Positions 48,555-57,478 of a DNA stretch of 64,000 bases are shown here, one piece after another. Under the pieces are notes generated by a model. The model searched no databases, was not told the origin of the DNA, and saw nothing but the letters and a program-made list of their open reading frames with translations. Numbering within the stretch: position 1 is the stretch's first letter; the number at the start of each line of letters is the position of its first letter. The position numbers and the translations under genes are program-made. Source of the stretch: Acidobacteriota bacterium (lineage in GTDB: Bacteria > Acidobacteriota > Vicinamibacteria > Vicinamibacterales > UBA2999); assembly GCA_963169195.1 (NCBI GenBank), contig CAUJDN010000035.1:1-64000 (forward strand), in the 5' to 3' direction.

Positions 48555-49316
48555 ATGTCCTTCACGCTCGATGCCGACCTCGCGGCCCTTGCGAACTGCC
48601 GCATCTTCTTCGGCCACCAGTCCGTCGGCTCCAATATCCTGGCCGGCCTCGCCGACCTGCAGAAAGGCAGCGCGCACCCTGTCGCCATCCTCGAACACCG
48701 GGCCGGAACACGACCGCCGCAGGCCTGCCTTCTGCACGCAACGGTCGGCCGCAACGAGCAGCCGCTCACGAAGTGCGAGGAATTCCGCCGCATCATCGAC
48801 GAGGATCTGGCCGGGCTCATCGACGTGGCGCTCCTCAAGTTCTGCTACATCGACATCAACGAGCACACCGATGTGGACGCGCTCTTCGCGCAGTACACGT
48901 CAGCCATGGACGACCTGGCGCGTCGGCACCCCGGGACCGCGTTCGTGCACGTCACGGCGCCCCTCCGGCACACTCCCGGTGGCCTCGGCGTCCTCGCGCG
49001 CGAACGGCTTGGACGGCCCAACCGGGTGAAGCTCGCCAACATGAAGCGCAATCGCTTCAACGACCTGATGCGCCGGGCTCGTGCGAGCACCGGCGTCTTC
49101 GATCTCGCGGCGATCCAGTCCCTGCACGCCGACGGCCGGCGCGAGTCGTTCCGGAAGGATGGCGCCACGTATCAGAGCCTCGTCGGCGCGTACACCGACG
49201 ACGGGGGGCACCTGAACGCCGCGGGGAGGCTGGTGGCGGCTCGTGAGATGGTCCGCTGCCTCGCCGGCGTGGCTCGCGAGCGCCAGGCCGCGGCAGCGGG
49301 AGCGGCCGGACGGTGA
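48555..49316 (+). CDS. Conserved-looking hypothetical (SGNH-like) protein
   Basis: NCRIFFGHQSVGSNILAGLADL...VALLKFCYIDINEHTDVDALFAQYTSAMDDLARRHPGTAFVHVTAPL...DGGHLNAAGRLVAAREM. Confidence 0.75.
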   Translation: MSFTLDADLAALANCRIFFGHQSVGSNILAGLADLQKGSAHPVAILEHRAGTRPPQACLLHATVGRNEQPLTKCEEFRRIIDEDLAGLIDVALLKFCYIDINEHTDVDALFAQYTSAMDDLARRHPGTAFVHVTAPLRHTPGGLGVLARERLGRPNRVKLANMKRNRFNDLMRRARASTGVFDLAAIQSLHADGRRESFRKDGATYQSLVGAYTDDGGHLNAAGRLVAAREMVRCLAGVARERQAAAAGAAGR

Positions 49317-49359
49317 TTCGGGACAGGCACACGGCTCCGCGGCCACGACGCGGGAGTCC

Positions 49360-50217
49360 TCAGGAACGAGCTGGCGGCGCGGCGAGTGCGAACACCAGCA
49401 CGTCGGAGGCGAACGTCACCTCCAGCGACGTCAGGGCCTCGACGCGTCCCGCCGCGCTGGCCCGCGCGCCGCGGTAGGTCGCGCGCAGCAGCGCCACGAG
49501 ATCCTCGTGGCCGAGGCGATGGGACTCGTGCGTCGTGACGCGTTCCTCAAGGTCGAAGGACGGCGCGTGGGCGGCGATCGCGGCGTCCACGCGGTCCCGT
49601 TCGACCGCGGCCCCCTGAACGAGTTCCCGCAGCTCCACGAGATCGCCGGGCGCCGGTACCGCGATCACGAGCCGCCCACCGGGCTTCAACACGCGCGCGC
49701 ACTCGATGGGGTTTCGACGCCCGTGCAGCGACAGCACCACGTCCGCGCTCCGCTCGAGGATGGGCAGGCGCCGGTCCGCGTTGGCCACGATCCAGATGAG
49801 GCCCGGAAACCGTCGAGCGGCCTCCTCGGCGGCCGCGGCCGAGAGGTCGATGCCAATGCCCATGATCGATGCCGCGGCGGCGAGCGCCCCGAGGGCGTCG
49901 CCCGTGCCCGAGCCCAGGTCCACGACGACGGCACCGGGCTGCAGGCCCATGGCGGCCACGCGTCGCACCAGCTCGTCGACCACGGCCAGGCCCACCCCGG
50001 CCGACAGCAGGGTCGCCCGGGCCTCGACGGCCATCCGCGCATCTCCTGGCGTCCGCGACTTCCGGTCCTGCGGCTGCAGCAGGTTCACGTAGCCCCGCCT
50101 CGCGATGTCGAACGTGTGCCCGCGCGGGCATGCGTACGCGCCCCCGCGTCGCGTCAGCGGCTGGCCGCAGGCGCGCACGGTGCACGACAGCGGCGGGGCG
50201 GCTGTGCGCGCGTTCAT
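49360..50217 (-). CDS. RlmA-type 23S rRNA (guanine-N1)-methyltransferase
   Basis: LSCTVRACGQPLTRRGGAYACPRGHTFDIARRGYVNLLQPQDRKSRTPGDARMAVEAR; VVVDLGSGTGDALGALAA. Confidence 0.85.
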   Translation of the reverse strand: MNARTAAPPLSCTVRACGQPLTRRGGAYACPRGHTFDIARRGYVNLLQPQDRKSRTPGDARMAVEARATLLSAGVGLAVVDELVRRVAAMGLQPGAVVVDLGSGTGDALGALAAAASIMGIGIDLSAAAAEEAARRFPGLIWIVANADRRLPILERSADVVLSLHGRRNPIECARVLKPGGRLVIAVPAPGDLVELRELVQGAAVERDRVDAAIAAHAPSFDLEERVTTHESHRLGHEDLVALLRATYRGARASAAGRVEALTSLEVTFASDVLVFALAAPPARS

Positions 50218-50218
50218 G

Positions 50219-50274
50219 GGCGATTGCCGATTGGAGATGGGACGATTCATCGAGGACGGGCGATTGAACGATTC
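50219..50274. repeat. Degenerate 7-bp-type GATTG array upstream of the rRNA methyltransferase
   Basis: ggcgattgccgattggagatgggacgattcatcgaggacgggcgattgaacgatt. Confidence 0.65.
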
Positions 50275-50330
50275 CCGCCCAGCCCCATCGTAACGCCGGC
50301 CGGGCTGGGCGTGCAGGAGAAGGTCCGCGC

Positions 50331-50393
50331 ATGGAGGGCAAGGAGTACGTCGTCAAGGACGGGGACGTGATGCTGTTCAAGTTCAACGTCTGA
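50331..50393 (+). pseudogene. ychF: Remnant of ychF/OLA1 GTPase C-terminus (DUF933)
   Basis: ATGGAGGGCAAGGAGTACGTCGTCAAGGACGGGGACGTGATGCTGTTCAAGTTCAACGTCTGA = MEGKEYVVKDGDVMLFKFNV*, the near-invariant YchF C-terminus; upstream frame disrupted. Confidence 0.75.
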
Positions 50394-50570
50394 GCGGGTG
50401 CGGGCGGGCCGTTGACCGCGTCAACGCCAGCCCTTGAGCTTCGCGAACGCAGCGGCCATCCACCTTACGTGGCCCCGCGTGCTGTGCAACCGACGGCGTG
50501 GCCATCAACGAGGAGGGCGCCGGCCCCATGTGCATGGACGCGCATGCGTCGGTGATGTCAGGATCAGCGC

Positions 50571-51086
50571 ATGAGCACACCCCTGCCCGAGCCGTGGCTG
50601 CGCGGTCCGCTGCCCGGCATCCCGCTGCTGCTGCAGCCGGTGGCGCACGCCTTCGTGCTGTCGATCGAGGACTGCGAGAGGGCCGCGGGCATGCTCACGC
50701 CCGGGCAGCTGTGGCACGAGGCCGGCGGGGCGGCCCCGGTGGGCTTTCACCTGGTGCACCTGGCCGGCAGCACGGATCGGCTGCTGACCTATGCCCGGGG
50801 AGAGGCGCTCACGGCGGCGCAGAAGGAGGCGCTCGTGGCCGAACGCGCACCTGCGGATCCGCGGCAGGACGCGGCGACGCTCCTGCGCGCGTGGCGCGCG
50901 GGCATCGAGCGCGCCCTGGCACAGCTGGCGGGCACGCCGGAGTCCCTGCTGCTCGACGCGCGCGCCGTGGGACAGGCACGGCTGCCGTCCACCGTGCTCG
51001 GCCTCCTCTTCCATGCCGCGGAGCACGCCTCGCGCCACACCGGGCAGGTCGTCACCACCGCAAGGGTCGTCCGTGCCCTGGCGTGA
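50571..51086 (+). CDS. DinB family protein
   Basis: PVGFHLVHLAGSTDRLLTYARGEALT...[31 protein letters not shown]. Confidence 0.88.
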   Translation: MSTPLPEPWLRGPLPGIPLLLQPVAHAFVLSIEDCERAAGMLTPGQLWHEAGGAAPVGFHLVHLAGSTDRLLTYARGEALTAAQKEALVAERAPADPRQDAATLLRAWRAGIERALAQLAGTPESLLLDARAVGQARLPSTVLGLLFHAAEHASRHTGQVVTTARVVRALA

Positions 51087-51549
51087 CCGCGCGTTCGCCT
51101 TCGTCGTCGCGACCGCCGTGGCGCTCGTTGGCGACGGGGCGATGCAGCTGGGCCTGGATGCCGTGCGCGTGTCGAGCTACGGGTCCGCGCCGTGGTGGAT
51201 CACGGCCAACCTGGTCGAGCGGGGGCGCTGGGTCGTGTTCGCCGCGGTGCTGTGGTGGGCCGCACCCCGCCTGACGGAGCCCGGCCCGGATGCCGCCAAC
51301 GCCCGGGAGACCGAAGCCGGCGGCCGCGCCGAGGCCTGGCGCCAGGTGGGGCTGACCGTTCTGGTGATCCCCCTCCTGTGGGTGCTCGCCACCTGGATCG
51401 TCAGCGCCATCCGCTTCACCCTGCTCGGCAGCTGGGCCACCGAGGGCCGGGTGTTCCTGGCGCCGGAGTACTACCGCGGCATCCTCATCGATTACGCGCC
51501 GTGGCTCATGGCGGGCGCAACGCTGCTGGGCGTGCGCAGGCATGTGTAG
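51073..51549 (+). CDS. Hypothetical integral membrane protein
   Basis: GTG start overlapping DinB end; [54 protein letters not shown] segments. Confidence 0.65.
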   Translation: MPWRDRAFAFVVATAVALVGDGAMQLGLDAVRVSSYGSAPWWITANLVERGRWVVFAAVLWWAAPRLTEPGPDAANARETEAGGRAEAWRQVGLTVLVIPLLWVLATWIVSAIRFTLLGSWATEGRVFLAPEYYRGILIDYAPWLMAGATLLGVRRHV

Positions 51550-51581
51550 GTGTGGGCGGGTGCGAACAGGTGCGGGCGGAC
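51550..51581. repeat. 10-bp-type array GGTGCGGGCG
   Basis: tgtgggcgggtgcgaacaggtgcgggcgg starting at TAG stop. Confidence 0.75.
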
Positions 51582-51641
51582 TTGCCTCGCCGAAGCTCGC
51601 GCTGGTGGCGGGCGTTAGCGAGGACGGGGCATCATAGAGAC

Positions 51642-52133
51642 ATGCCGAAGACGGTTTCCGTGAAGGTCTTCAACGCGCGCGGGCAGCTGGTCGGGCCCCT
51701 GGATTTGCCGCGGGTCGAGAAGACGGACGCGCAGTGGCGCGCGCAGCTGACACCCGATCAGTACCGCATCGCCCGCGCCCAGGGTACCGAACGGCCGTTC
51801 TGCGGCACGCTGCTCGATAACAAGCGCCACGGCGTCTACTCGTGCGTCTGCTGCGGCCTGCCGCTCTTTGCGTCCAACGCGAAGTTCGACTCGGGCACCG
51901 GCTGGCCCAGTTTCTTCCAGCCCGTAGCCGACGAGAACGTCGCGACGCGACCGGACCGCAGCCACGGCATGGTGCGCGTCGAGATCCTGTGCGCGCGGTG
52001 CGACGGCCACCTGGGCCACGTGTTCCCGGACGGCCCGCCGCCGACCTGCCAGCGCCACTGCGTGAACTCGGAATCCCTGGCGTTCACCGACGTCGAGGAC
52101 CTCTCCTCGCTGGCGGATCCGTCCGCCGGGTAG
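51642..52133 (+). CDS. msrB: Peptide-methionine (R)-S-oxide reductase
   Basis: [46 protein letters not shown]...[32 protein letters not shown]. Confidence 0.97.
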   Translation: MPKTVSVKVFNARGQLVGPLDLPRVEKTDAQWRAQLTPDQYRIARAQGTERPFCGTLLDNKRHGVYSCVCCGLPLFASNAKFDSGTGWPSFFQPVADENVATRPDRSHGMVRVEILCARCDGHLGHVFPDGPPPTCQRHCVNSESLAFTDVEDLSSLADPSAG

Positions 52134-52160
52134 GTGGAGCTGCGCACGCCTGCAAGCCCG

Positions 52161-52206
52161 GCCGCACCCGTCCGCACCCGCCCGCACCTGCCCACACCCG
52201 CCCGCT
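52161..52206. repeat. 10-bp array CGCACCCGCC, reverse orientation of 51550..51581
   Basis: ccgcacccgtccgcacccgcccgcacctgcccacacccgcccgct. Confidence 0.85.
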
Positions 52207-53393
52207 CAGGCTGCCCCGGCCTCGCCGGCCGGGGTGTGGCTGACCAGGTGCACCGTGCGCGTCGGGAACGCGAACGACGCTCCCGCCTGCTCCACGACCT
52301 GCATGAACCCGAGCAGCACCTCCTGCCGGCACACCTGGAAGTCGGCCCAGGTGGGCACGGCGAACCACGCCATGATCTCGACATCGAGTGAGCTGGCGCC
52401 GAACTCCTTGAACTTGACGACGACGGCGTCCGGCCAGACCTTGGGGTGCTGGCGCAGGACGCGCTCGAAACCGTCCAGCACCTGCTGCATCTGCGCGCCC
52501 GTCGTGCCGTACTCGACGCCGATCGTGGTGGCCAGGCGCATGCGGTCCCGTACGGTGAACGACTCGAGGCGCTGGTCGGCCAGCTTGCCGTTGGGGATGC
52601 TGATGAGCGTGCGATCCAGCGTGCGGAAGCGCGTCGAGCGCAGGCCGATGTCCTCGACGGTCCCGACGAACTCCTCGACCTTCACGAAGTCGCCGACGCG
52701 GAACGGCTGGTCCACGGCGAGCGCCATCGACCCGAACAGGTTCTCCACGGTCTTCTGCGCCCCGAACGCGAGCGCCAGGCCGCCGATCCCGAGGCCGGCC
52801 AGCACCGTCGTCACGGGATAGCCGAAGGCGGCGAGGAGGGCCAGGCTGCCGAGGGCCGCGATGGCGCCCTTCGCGAGGTTCGAGCCGATGGTGAGCAGGT
52901 GGCGCGCCGACGGGCTCCCGATCGCCCACGGCCGCGACAGCGTGAACTCGACGAACACGTTCACCAAGCGCCAGAGGCCCCAGAAGATGGTGGCCACCCA
53001 GGCGCCACGGACGGCATGGGCAATGACGCGCTCGCCGGCGTCGGGCAGGCCGATCGAGTGTCCGAGCGCGGCGAACAGGGCGAGGGTCCAGGCCACCCCG
53101 AGGGGAGGCCCGAGGGTATCGAAGAGCCTGTCGTCCCAGGCGGTCTGCGTCCGCGACGAGACGCGCCTCAGCACGCCGCGCGTGATCGCGCCGAGCAGCC
53201 GCCCACCCCACCATGAGACGGCGACGGCGGCGGCCAGGGCGATCCACTGCCACCACATGATGTCGAAGGGTCCCGGAGCCGTGAGGGATCCCAGGTGCGA
53301 ACGAACGAGCCAGTCCGTCACCCGGCGGCCGATGGCGCCGATGCCGGTCGACGCGGCCTCGGCCCCTGGCAGTTGCGCGTTGAGCAGGTCCAT
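52206..53393 (-). CDS. Small-conductance mechanosensitive channel family (MscS)
   Basis: TTVLAGLGIGGLALAFGAQKTVENLFGSMALAVDQPFRVGDFVKVEEFVGTVEDIGLRSTRFRTLDRTLISIPNGKLAD. Confidence 0.96.
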   Translation of the reverse strand: MDLLNAQLPGAEAASTGIGAIGRRVTDWLVRSHLGSLTAPGPFDIMWWQWIALAAAVAVSWWGGRLLGAITRGVLRRVSSRTQTAWDDRLFDTLGPPLGVAWTLALFAALGHSIGLPDAGERVIAHAVRGAWVATIFWGLWRLVNVFVEFTLSRPWAIGSPSARHLLTIGSNLAKGAIAALGSLALLAAFGYPVTTVLAGLGIGGLALAFGAQKTVENLFGSMALAVDQPFRVGDFVKVEEFVGTVEDIGLRSTRFRTLDRTLISIPNGKLADQRLESFTVRDRMRLATTIGVEYGTTGAQMQQVLDGFERVLRQHPKVWPDAVVVKFKEFGASSLDVEIMAWFAVPTWADFQVCRQEVLLGFMQVVEQAGASFAFPTRTVHLVSHTPAGEAGAA

Positions 53394-53466
53394 GATCCTC
53401 CAAACACATCATGGACACCCCCGCCGCTGCAAGCTGGAGCGGCCCGGCCGGCCACGCTGGCTGTGG

Positions 53467-54750
53467 TCAACGCGGACGGCGCCGCGCCGCCGCATCCGGG
53501 ACGGCCAGCACCAGTGCGCCGCCGATGACGACCACGACGCCGATGGCGACGAGCCCCGCCGCGAATCCGCCCGTCGTGTCGCGGAGATACCCTATGCCGT
53601 ACGGGCCGACGAAGCCGCCGACATTCCCCACGGAATTGATGAGCGCGATGCCTGCGGCGGCGCCGACGCCGTGCACGAAGGAGGTGGCGAGCGTCCAGAA
53701 GGGGCCGAACATGGACGCGAGCCCCAGCATGGCGATCGACAACAGCACGAGCGAGGGCCCGAGGCCCTGCACGAACGCGGTGGCCACGAACGCCGCGCCG
53801 GCCACGGCCGCGCCCGCCGCCACGTAGCGCCGCCGCTCTCCCGTGCGGTCCGAATGGCGTGACGTCACGACCATGCCGACCGCGCCCGCCAGGTACGGGA
53901 TGGCGCTCAGCAGCCCGATCTGGAGCGCCGATCCCGCGAACGCGGCCTGCAGGATCTGGGGCAGGAAGAACCCGAACGCATAGAGCGCGACGGGCACGAC
54001 GAAGTAGACGAGCGCCAGCACCCACAGCCAGGGGTGGCGGAGCGCCTCCCCCACGCCGTGCGCGCGCCCGGCCTCGACGGACGCCTCGCCGGACAACGCG
54101 GCCGCCAGGGCACGGTGCTCGCCCAGCGTGAGCCACGATGCCTCGTCCGGCGTGTCCGTCAGCACCCGCAGCACGACAAGTCCCATCACCGCCGCGGGCA
54201 GTCCTTCGAGCAGGAACATCCACTGCCAGCCCGCCAGCCCGCCGAAGCCGTCGAGCGTGAGCAACGCGCCCGAGATGGGTCCGCCGACGATGCCCGCGGT
54301 GACGACGGCGGTCATGAAGGTCGCGACGGTCCGCGCGCGCTCGCGCGCGGGCACCCAGCGCGTGAGGTAGTAGATGATGCCGGGGAAGAACCCCGCCTCG
54401 GCCGCGCCCAGCAGGAAGCGCAACGCGTAGAACGTGGACGCGTCGCGAACGAACATCATCGCCGCCGAGATGAGCCCCCACGAGATCATGATGCGCGCGA
54501 TCCACCGCCGCGCGCCGACCCTGGCCAGGATGATGTTGCTCGCAATCTCGAAGGCCGTGTAGCTGACGAAGAAGATGCCGGCGCCGAAGCCGTACACCGC
54601 CGCCGAGAAGCCGAGTGCGGCGTTCATCTGCAGCGCCGCGAAACCGACGTTGATGCGGTCGAGATACGCGAAGATGTAGCAGAAGAAGACGAAGGGGACG
54701 AGCCGCCGCCGCACTTTCGCGGCGGCGGACTCCAACGCGCGATCGCTCAT
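53467..54750 (-). CDS. MFS transporter (ACS-like)
   Basis: VPFVFFCYIFAYLDRINVGFAALQMNAALGFSAAVYGFGAGIFFVSYTAFEIASNIILARVGARRWIARIMISWGLISA. Confidence 0.94.
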   Translation of the reverse strand: MSDRALESAAAKVRRRLVPFVFFCYIFAYLDRINVGFAALQMNAALGFSAAVYGFGAGIFFVSYTAFEIASNIILARVGARRWIARIMISWGLISAAMMFVRDASTFYALRFLLGAAEAGFFPGIIYYLTRWVPARERARTVATFMTAVVTAGIVGGPISGALLTLDGFGGLAGWQWMFLLEGLPAAVMGLVVLRVLTDTPDEASWLTLGEHRALAAALSGEASVEAGRAHGVGEALRHPWLWVLALVYFVVPVALYAFGFFLPQILQAAFAGSALQIGLLSAIPYLAGAVGMVVTSRHSDRTGERRRYVAAGAAVAGAAFVATAFVQGLGPSLVLLSIAMLGLASMFGPFWTLATSFVHGVGAAAGIALINSVGNVGGFVGPYGIGYLRDTTGGFAAGLVAIGVVVVIGGALVLAVPDAAARRRPR

Positions 54751-54823
54751 GGCCAGACGCCTGGCCGGGAATTCTAGCCCAGCTGGGCCGCAAGGGAAGA
54801 AGGCCCCCGCATATAATCCGCGG

Positions 54824-57238
54824 GTGTGCGCCGCGACACGACTCTCGCCTGAACTGCTCCAGCGCCCCTGCCGTCCGGACGACATTCCCTTCGCCACGAC
54901 GGTCGAGGCCCGGCCCGTCACAGGCGTCGTGGGCCAGGACCGCGCCGTCGAGGCCCTTCGCTTCGGCATCGGCATGCGGCGCCACGGCTACAACCTGTTC
55001 GCGATCGGCCCGCCCGGTGTGGGCAAGCAGACGCTGCTCCGCCAGTTCCTCGGCGATCAGGCCGCCCGCGAGGCCGTCCCGAGCGACTGGTGCTACGTGC
55101 ACGACTTCACGGACCCGGGACGCCCGCGTGCGCTGGAGCTGACGCCGGGCATGGGGATCGGGCTGCAGCGCGACATGGCCCACGCCGTGGCCGAGCTGCG
55201 CGTGGCCCTGCGCACCACGTTCGAGAGCGAGGAATACCGCACTCGCAAGCAGCAGATCATCGGGCGCTTCAAGGAGCGCCAGGAGCGTGCCATGACCGGC
55301 GTGCAGGAGCGGGCGCGCCGGCGTGACATCGAGGTCCTGCAGACCGGCATGGGCATCGCGGTGGCGCCTGCCCGCAACGGCGCCGCCATCGACCCTGCGT
55401 CGTTCCAGTCCCTCCCGCCCAGGGAGCGCGAACGCTACCAGGCCGCCATGGACGAGGTCGGCACCGAGTTGCAGGAGCTGCTCCGGAAGTTCCACCAGTG
55501 GGGGCGCGAGCACTACGAGGAGCTCAAGGCGCTCGACCGCGAGATGGCCGCCACCACCGCACACCACGTGCTGGACAGCCTGCGCCGCACCTACCGCGCA
55601 CTGCCCGAGGTCCTCGACTTCCTCGCCCAGGTCGAGGTGGACGTGGTGGACAACGCGGACGCCTTCCTCGAGAGCAGCCCCGAAGGCGTCGAGGCCGTCC
55701 TCAAGCGCGCGCTGAAGCCCGAGCTGTCGAACGGACCCTCGTTCCGCCGCTACCAGGTCAACGTCCTGGTGGACCGGACGGGCCTGGGCGGCGCACCCGT
55801 GGTGTACGAGGACAACCCGACGCACGCGAACCTCATCGGCGCCATCGAACACGAGACGCAGTTCGGCGCGCTCCTCACCAACTTCACCCTGATCAAGACC
55901 GGAGCGCTGCACCGCGCCATCGGCGGCTACCTGGTCCTCGACGCGCTGAAGGTCCTCCAGCAGCCCTTCGCCTGGGAAGCCCTGAAGCGCATGATCCGAT
56001 CGGGCGAGGTCCGCATCGAGTCGCTCGGCCAGGCGCTCGGCCTCGTGCCCACGGTGTCGCTCGAGCCCGCCCCCATCCCCCTCGGGCCCACGAAGCTCGT
56101 GCTCACCGGCGATCGCATGCTGTATTACCTGCTGTCGGCCCTCGACCCCGAGTTCCTCGAGCTGTTCAAGGTTCTCGTGGACTTCGAGGAGACGATGGAC
56201 CGAGGGCCCGCCACCGAGCCGACCTACGCGAGCCTCGTGGCGACGCTCGTCTCGCAGGAGCGGCTCCGCCCATTCGATCGCGGGGCCGTCGCGCGCGTCA
56301 TCGACCACGCCGCCCGGGCCGCGGGCGATGCGGAGAAGCTCTCGGTGCAGATGCGCGGGATCCTCGACCTGCTCCGCGAGTCGGACTACTGGGCCGGGAG
56401 CGCCGGCCACGACGTGGCCACGGCGGCGGACGTGCAGCAGGCCCTCGACGCGCAGCGCCTCCGCTCCGGCCGTGTCCGCGAGCGGCTGCAGGAGGCCATC
56501 CGGCGCGACGACATCCTCGTGTCCACGACCGGCGAGGCCATCGGCCAGGTGAACGGGCTCTCCGTCTTCCAGATCGGTGAGCACGCCTTCGGCCATCCGA
56601 CGCGCCTCACGGCGCGCGTGCGGCTCGGGAAGGGCGAGGTGATCGACATCGAGCGCGAGGTCAAGATGGGCGGCCCCATCCACTCCAAGGGCGTCCTCAT
56701 CCTCGCGGGCTTCCTCGGCTCCCGGTATGCGACGAAGGCCCCGCTGTCGCTCTCGGCGACCATCGTGTTCGAGCAGTCGTACGCGGGCGTGGAGGGCGAC
56801 AGCGCGTCGCTGGCCGAGCTCTGCACGCTCGTCTCGGCGCTGGCCGGGCTGCCGGTACGCCAGTCACTGGCCACGACCGGATCGATCAACCAGCACGGCC
56901 AGGTGCAGTCCATCGGCGGCGTGAACGAGAAGGTCGAGGGCTTCTTCGACATCTGCCAGCAGCGCGGCCTCACCGGCGAGCAGGGCGTCATCATCCCGAA
57001 GAGCAACGTGAAGAACCTGATGCTGCGCCGGGACGTCGTGGACGCCGTCGCGGCCGGCCGCTTCCACGTGCACGCCGTCGAGCAGGTGGACGACGCGCTG
57101 GAGTTGTTGACGGGCACGACGGCGGGCGCGCGGGATGAAACCGGCAGCTTCCCCGACGGCAGCGTCAACGCGTGCGTCGAGGCCCGTCTGGTAGGGTTTG
57201 CGGAGGCCGCGCGCGCGTTCGTCAAGGGCACGACGTAG
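54824..57238 (+). CDS. Lon-family ATP-binding protease (LonB-like AAA, Ser/Lys protease domain)
   Basis: Walker A AIGPPGVGKQTLLRQ; EQSYAGVEGDSASLAELCTLVSALAGLPVRQSLATTGSINQHGQVQSIGGVNEKVEGFFDICQQRGLTGEQGVIIPKSNVKNLML. Confidence 0.95.
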   Translation: MCAATRLSPELLQRPCRPDDIPFATTVEARPVTGVVGQDRAVEALRFGIGMRRHGYNLFAIGPPGVGKQTLLRQFLGDQAAREAVPSDWCYVHDFTDPGRPRALELTPGMGIGLQRDMAHAVAELRVALRTTFESEEYRTRKQQIIGRFKERQERAMTGVQERARRRDIEVLQTGMGIAVAPARNGAAIDPASFQSLPPRERERYQAAMDEVGTELQELLRKFHQWGREHYEELKALDREMAATTAHHVLDSLRRTYRALPEVLDFLAQVEVDVVDNADAFLESSPEGVEAVLKRALKPELSNGPSFRRYQVNVLVDRTGLGGAPVVYEDNPTHANLIGAIEHETQFGALLTNFTLIKTGALHRAIGGYLVLDALKVLQQPFAWEALKRMIRSGEVRIESLGQALGLVPTVSLEPAPIPLGPTKLVLTGDRMLYYLLSALDPEFLELFKVLVDFEETMDRGPATEPTYASLVATLVSQERLRPFDRGAVARVIDHAARAAGDAEKLSVQMRGILDLLRESDYWAGSAGHDVATAADVQQALDAQRLRSGRVRERLQEAIRRDDILVSTTGEAIGQVNGLSVFQIGEHAFGHPTRLTARVRLGKGEVIDIEREVKMGGPIHSKGVLILAGFLGSRYATKAPLSLSATIVFEQSYAGVEGDSASLAELCTLVSALAGLPVRQSLATTGSINQHGQVQSIGGVNEKVEGFFDICQQRGLTGEQGVIIPKSNVKNLMLRRDVVDAVAAGRFHVHAVEQVDDALELLTGTTAGARDETGSFPDGSVNACVEARLVGFAEAARAFVKGTT

Positions 57239-57300
57239 GTTCTGGGGTTCTGGGGTTCTGGGGTTCTGGGGTTCTCGGGTTCGGGGGTTCTCGGGTTCCT
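57239..57300. repeat. 8-bp tandem array GGTTCTGG, canonical G4 motif
   Basis: ggttctgg x4 then ggttctcg ggttcggg ggttctcg ggttcc; starts at TAG stop. Confidence 0.95.
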
Positions 57301-57478
57301 TGGCGTCACCGGCCGCGGGTACCACGTGCCGAGACGGACGTCGATGCCATCCGCGGGGAGGGTGGACTCAGATCAGCGGCCGCACGCCGCGGCCTTCCCG
57401 GGCGGCTCGGTTCGCATGACGCGCGCCACCCACTGCTGGTCGCAGCGGCAGGGATGGACCACGCACCGCCGGGTGCCG

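Noticed and set aside
53318-56683. 1121-aa minus-strand ORF
   Set aside because: Spans antisense of the Lon-like gene and an alternative frame of the MFS gene; no domain.
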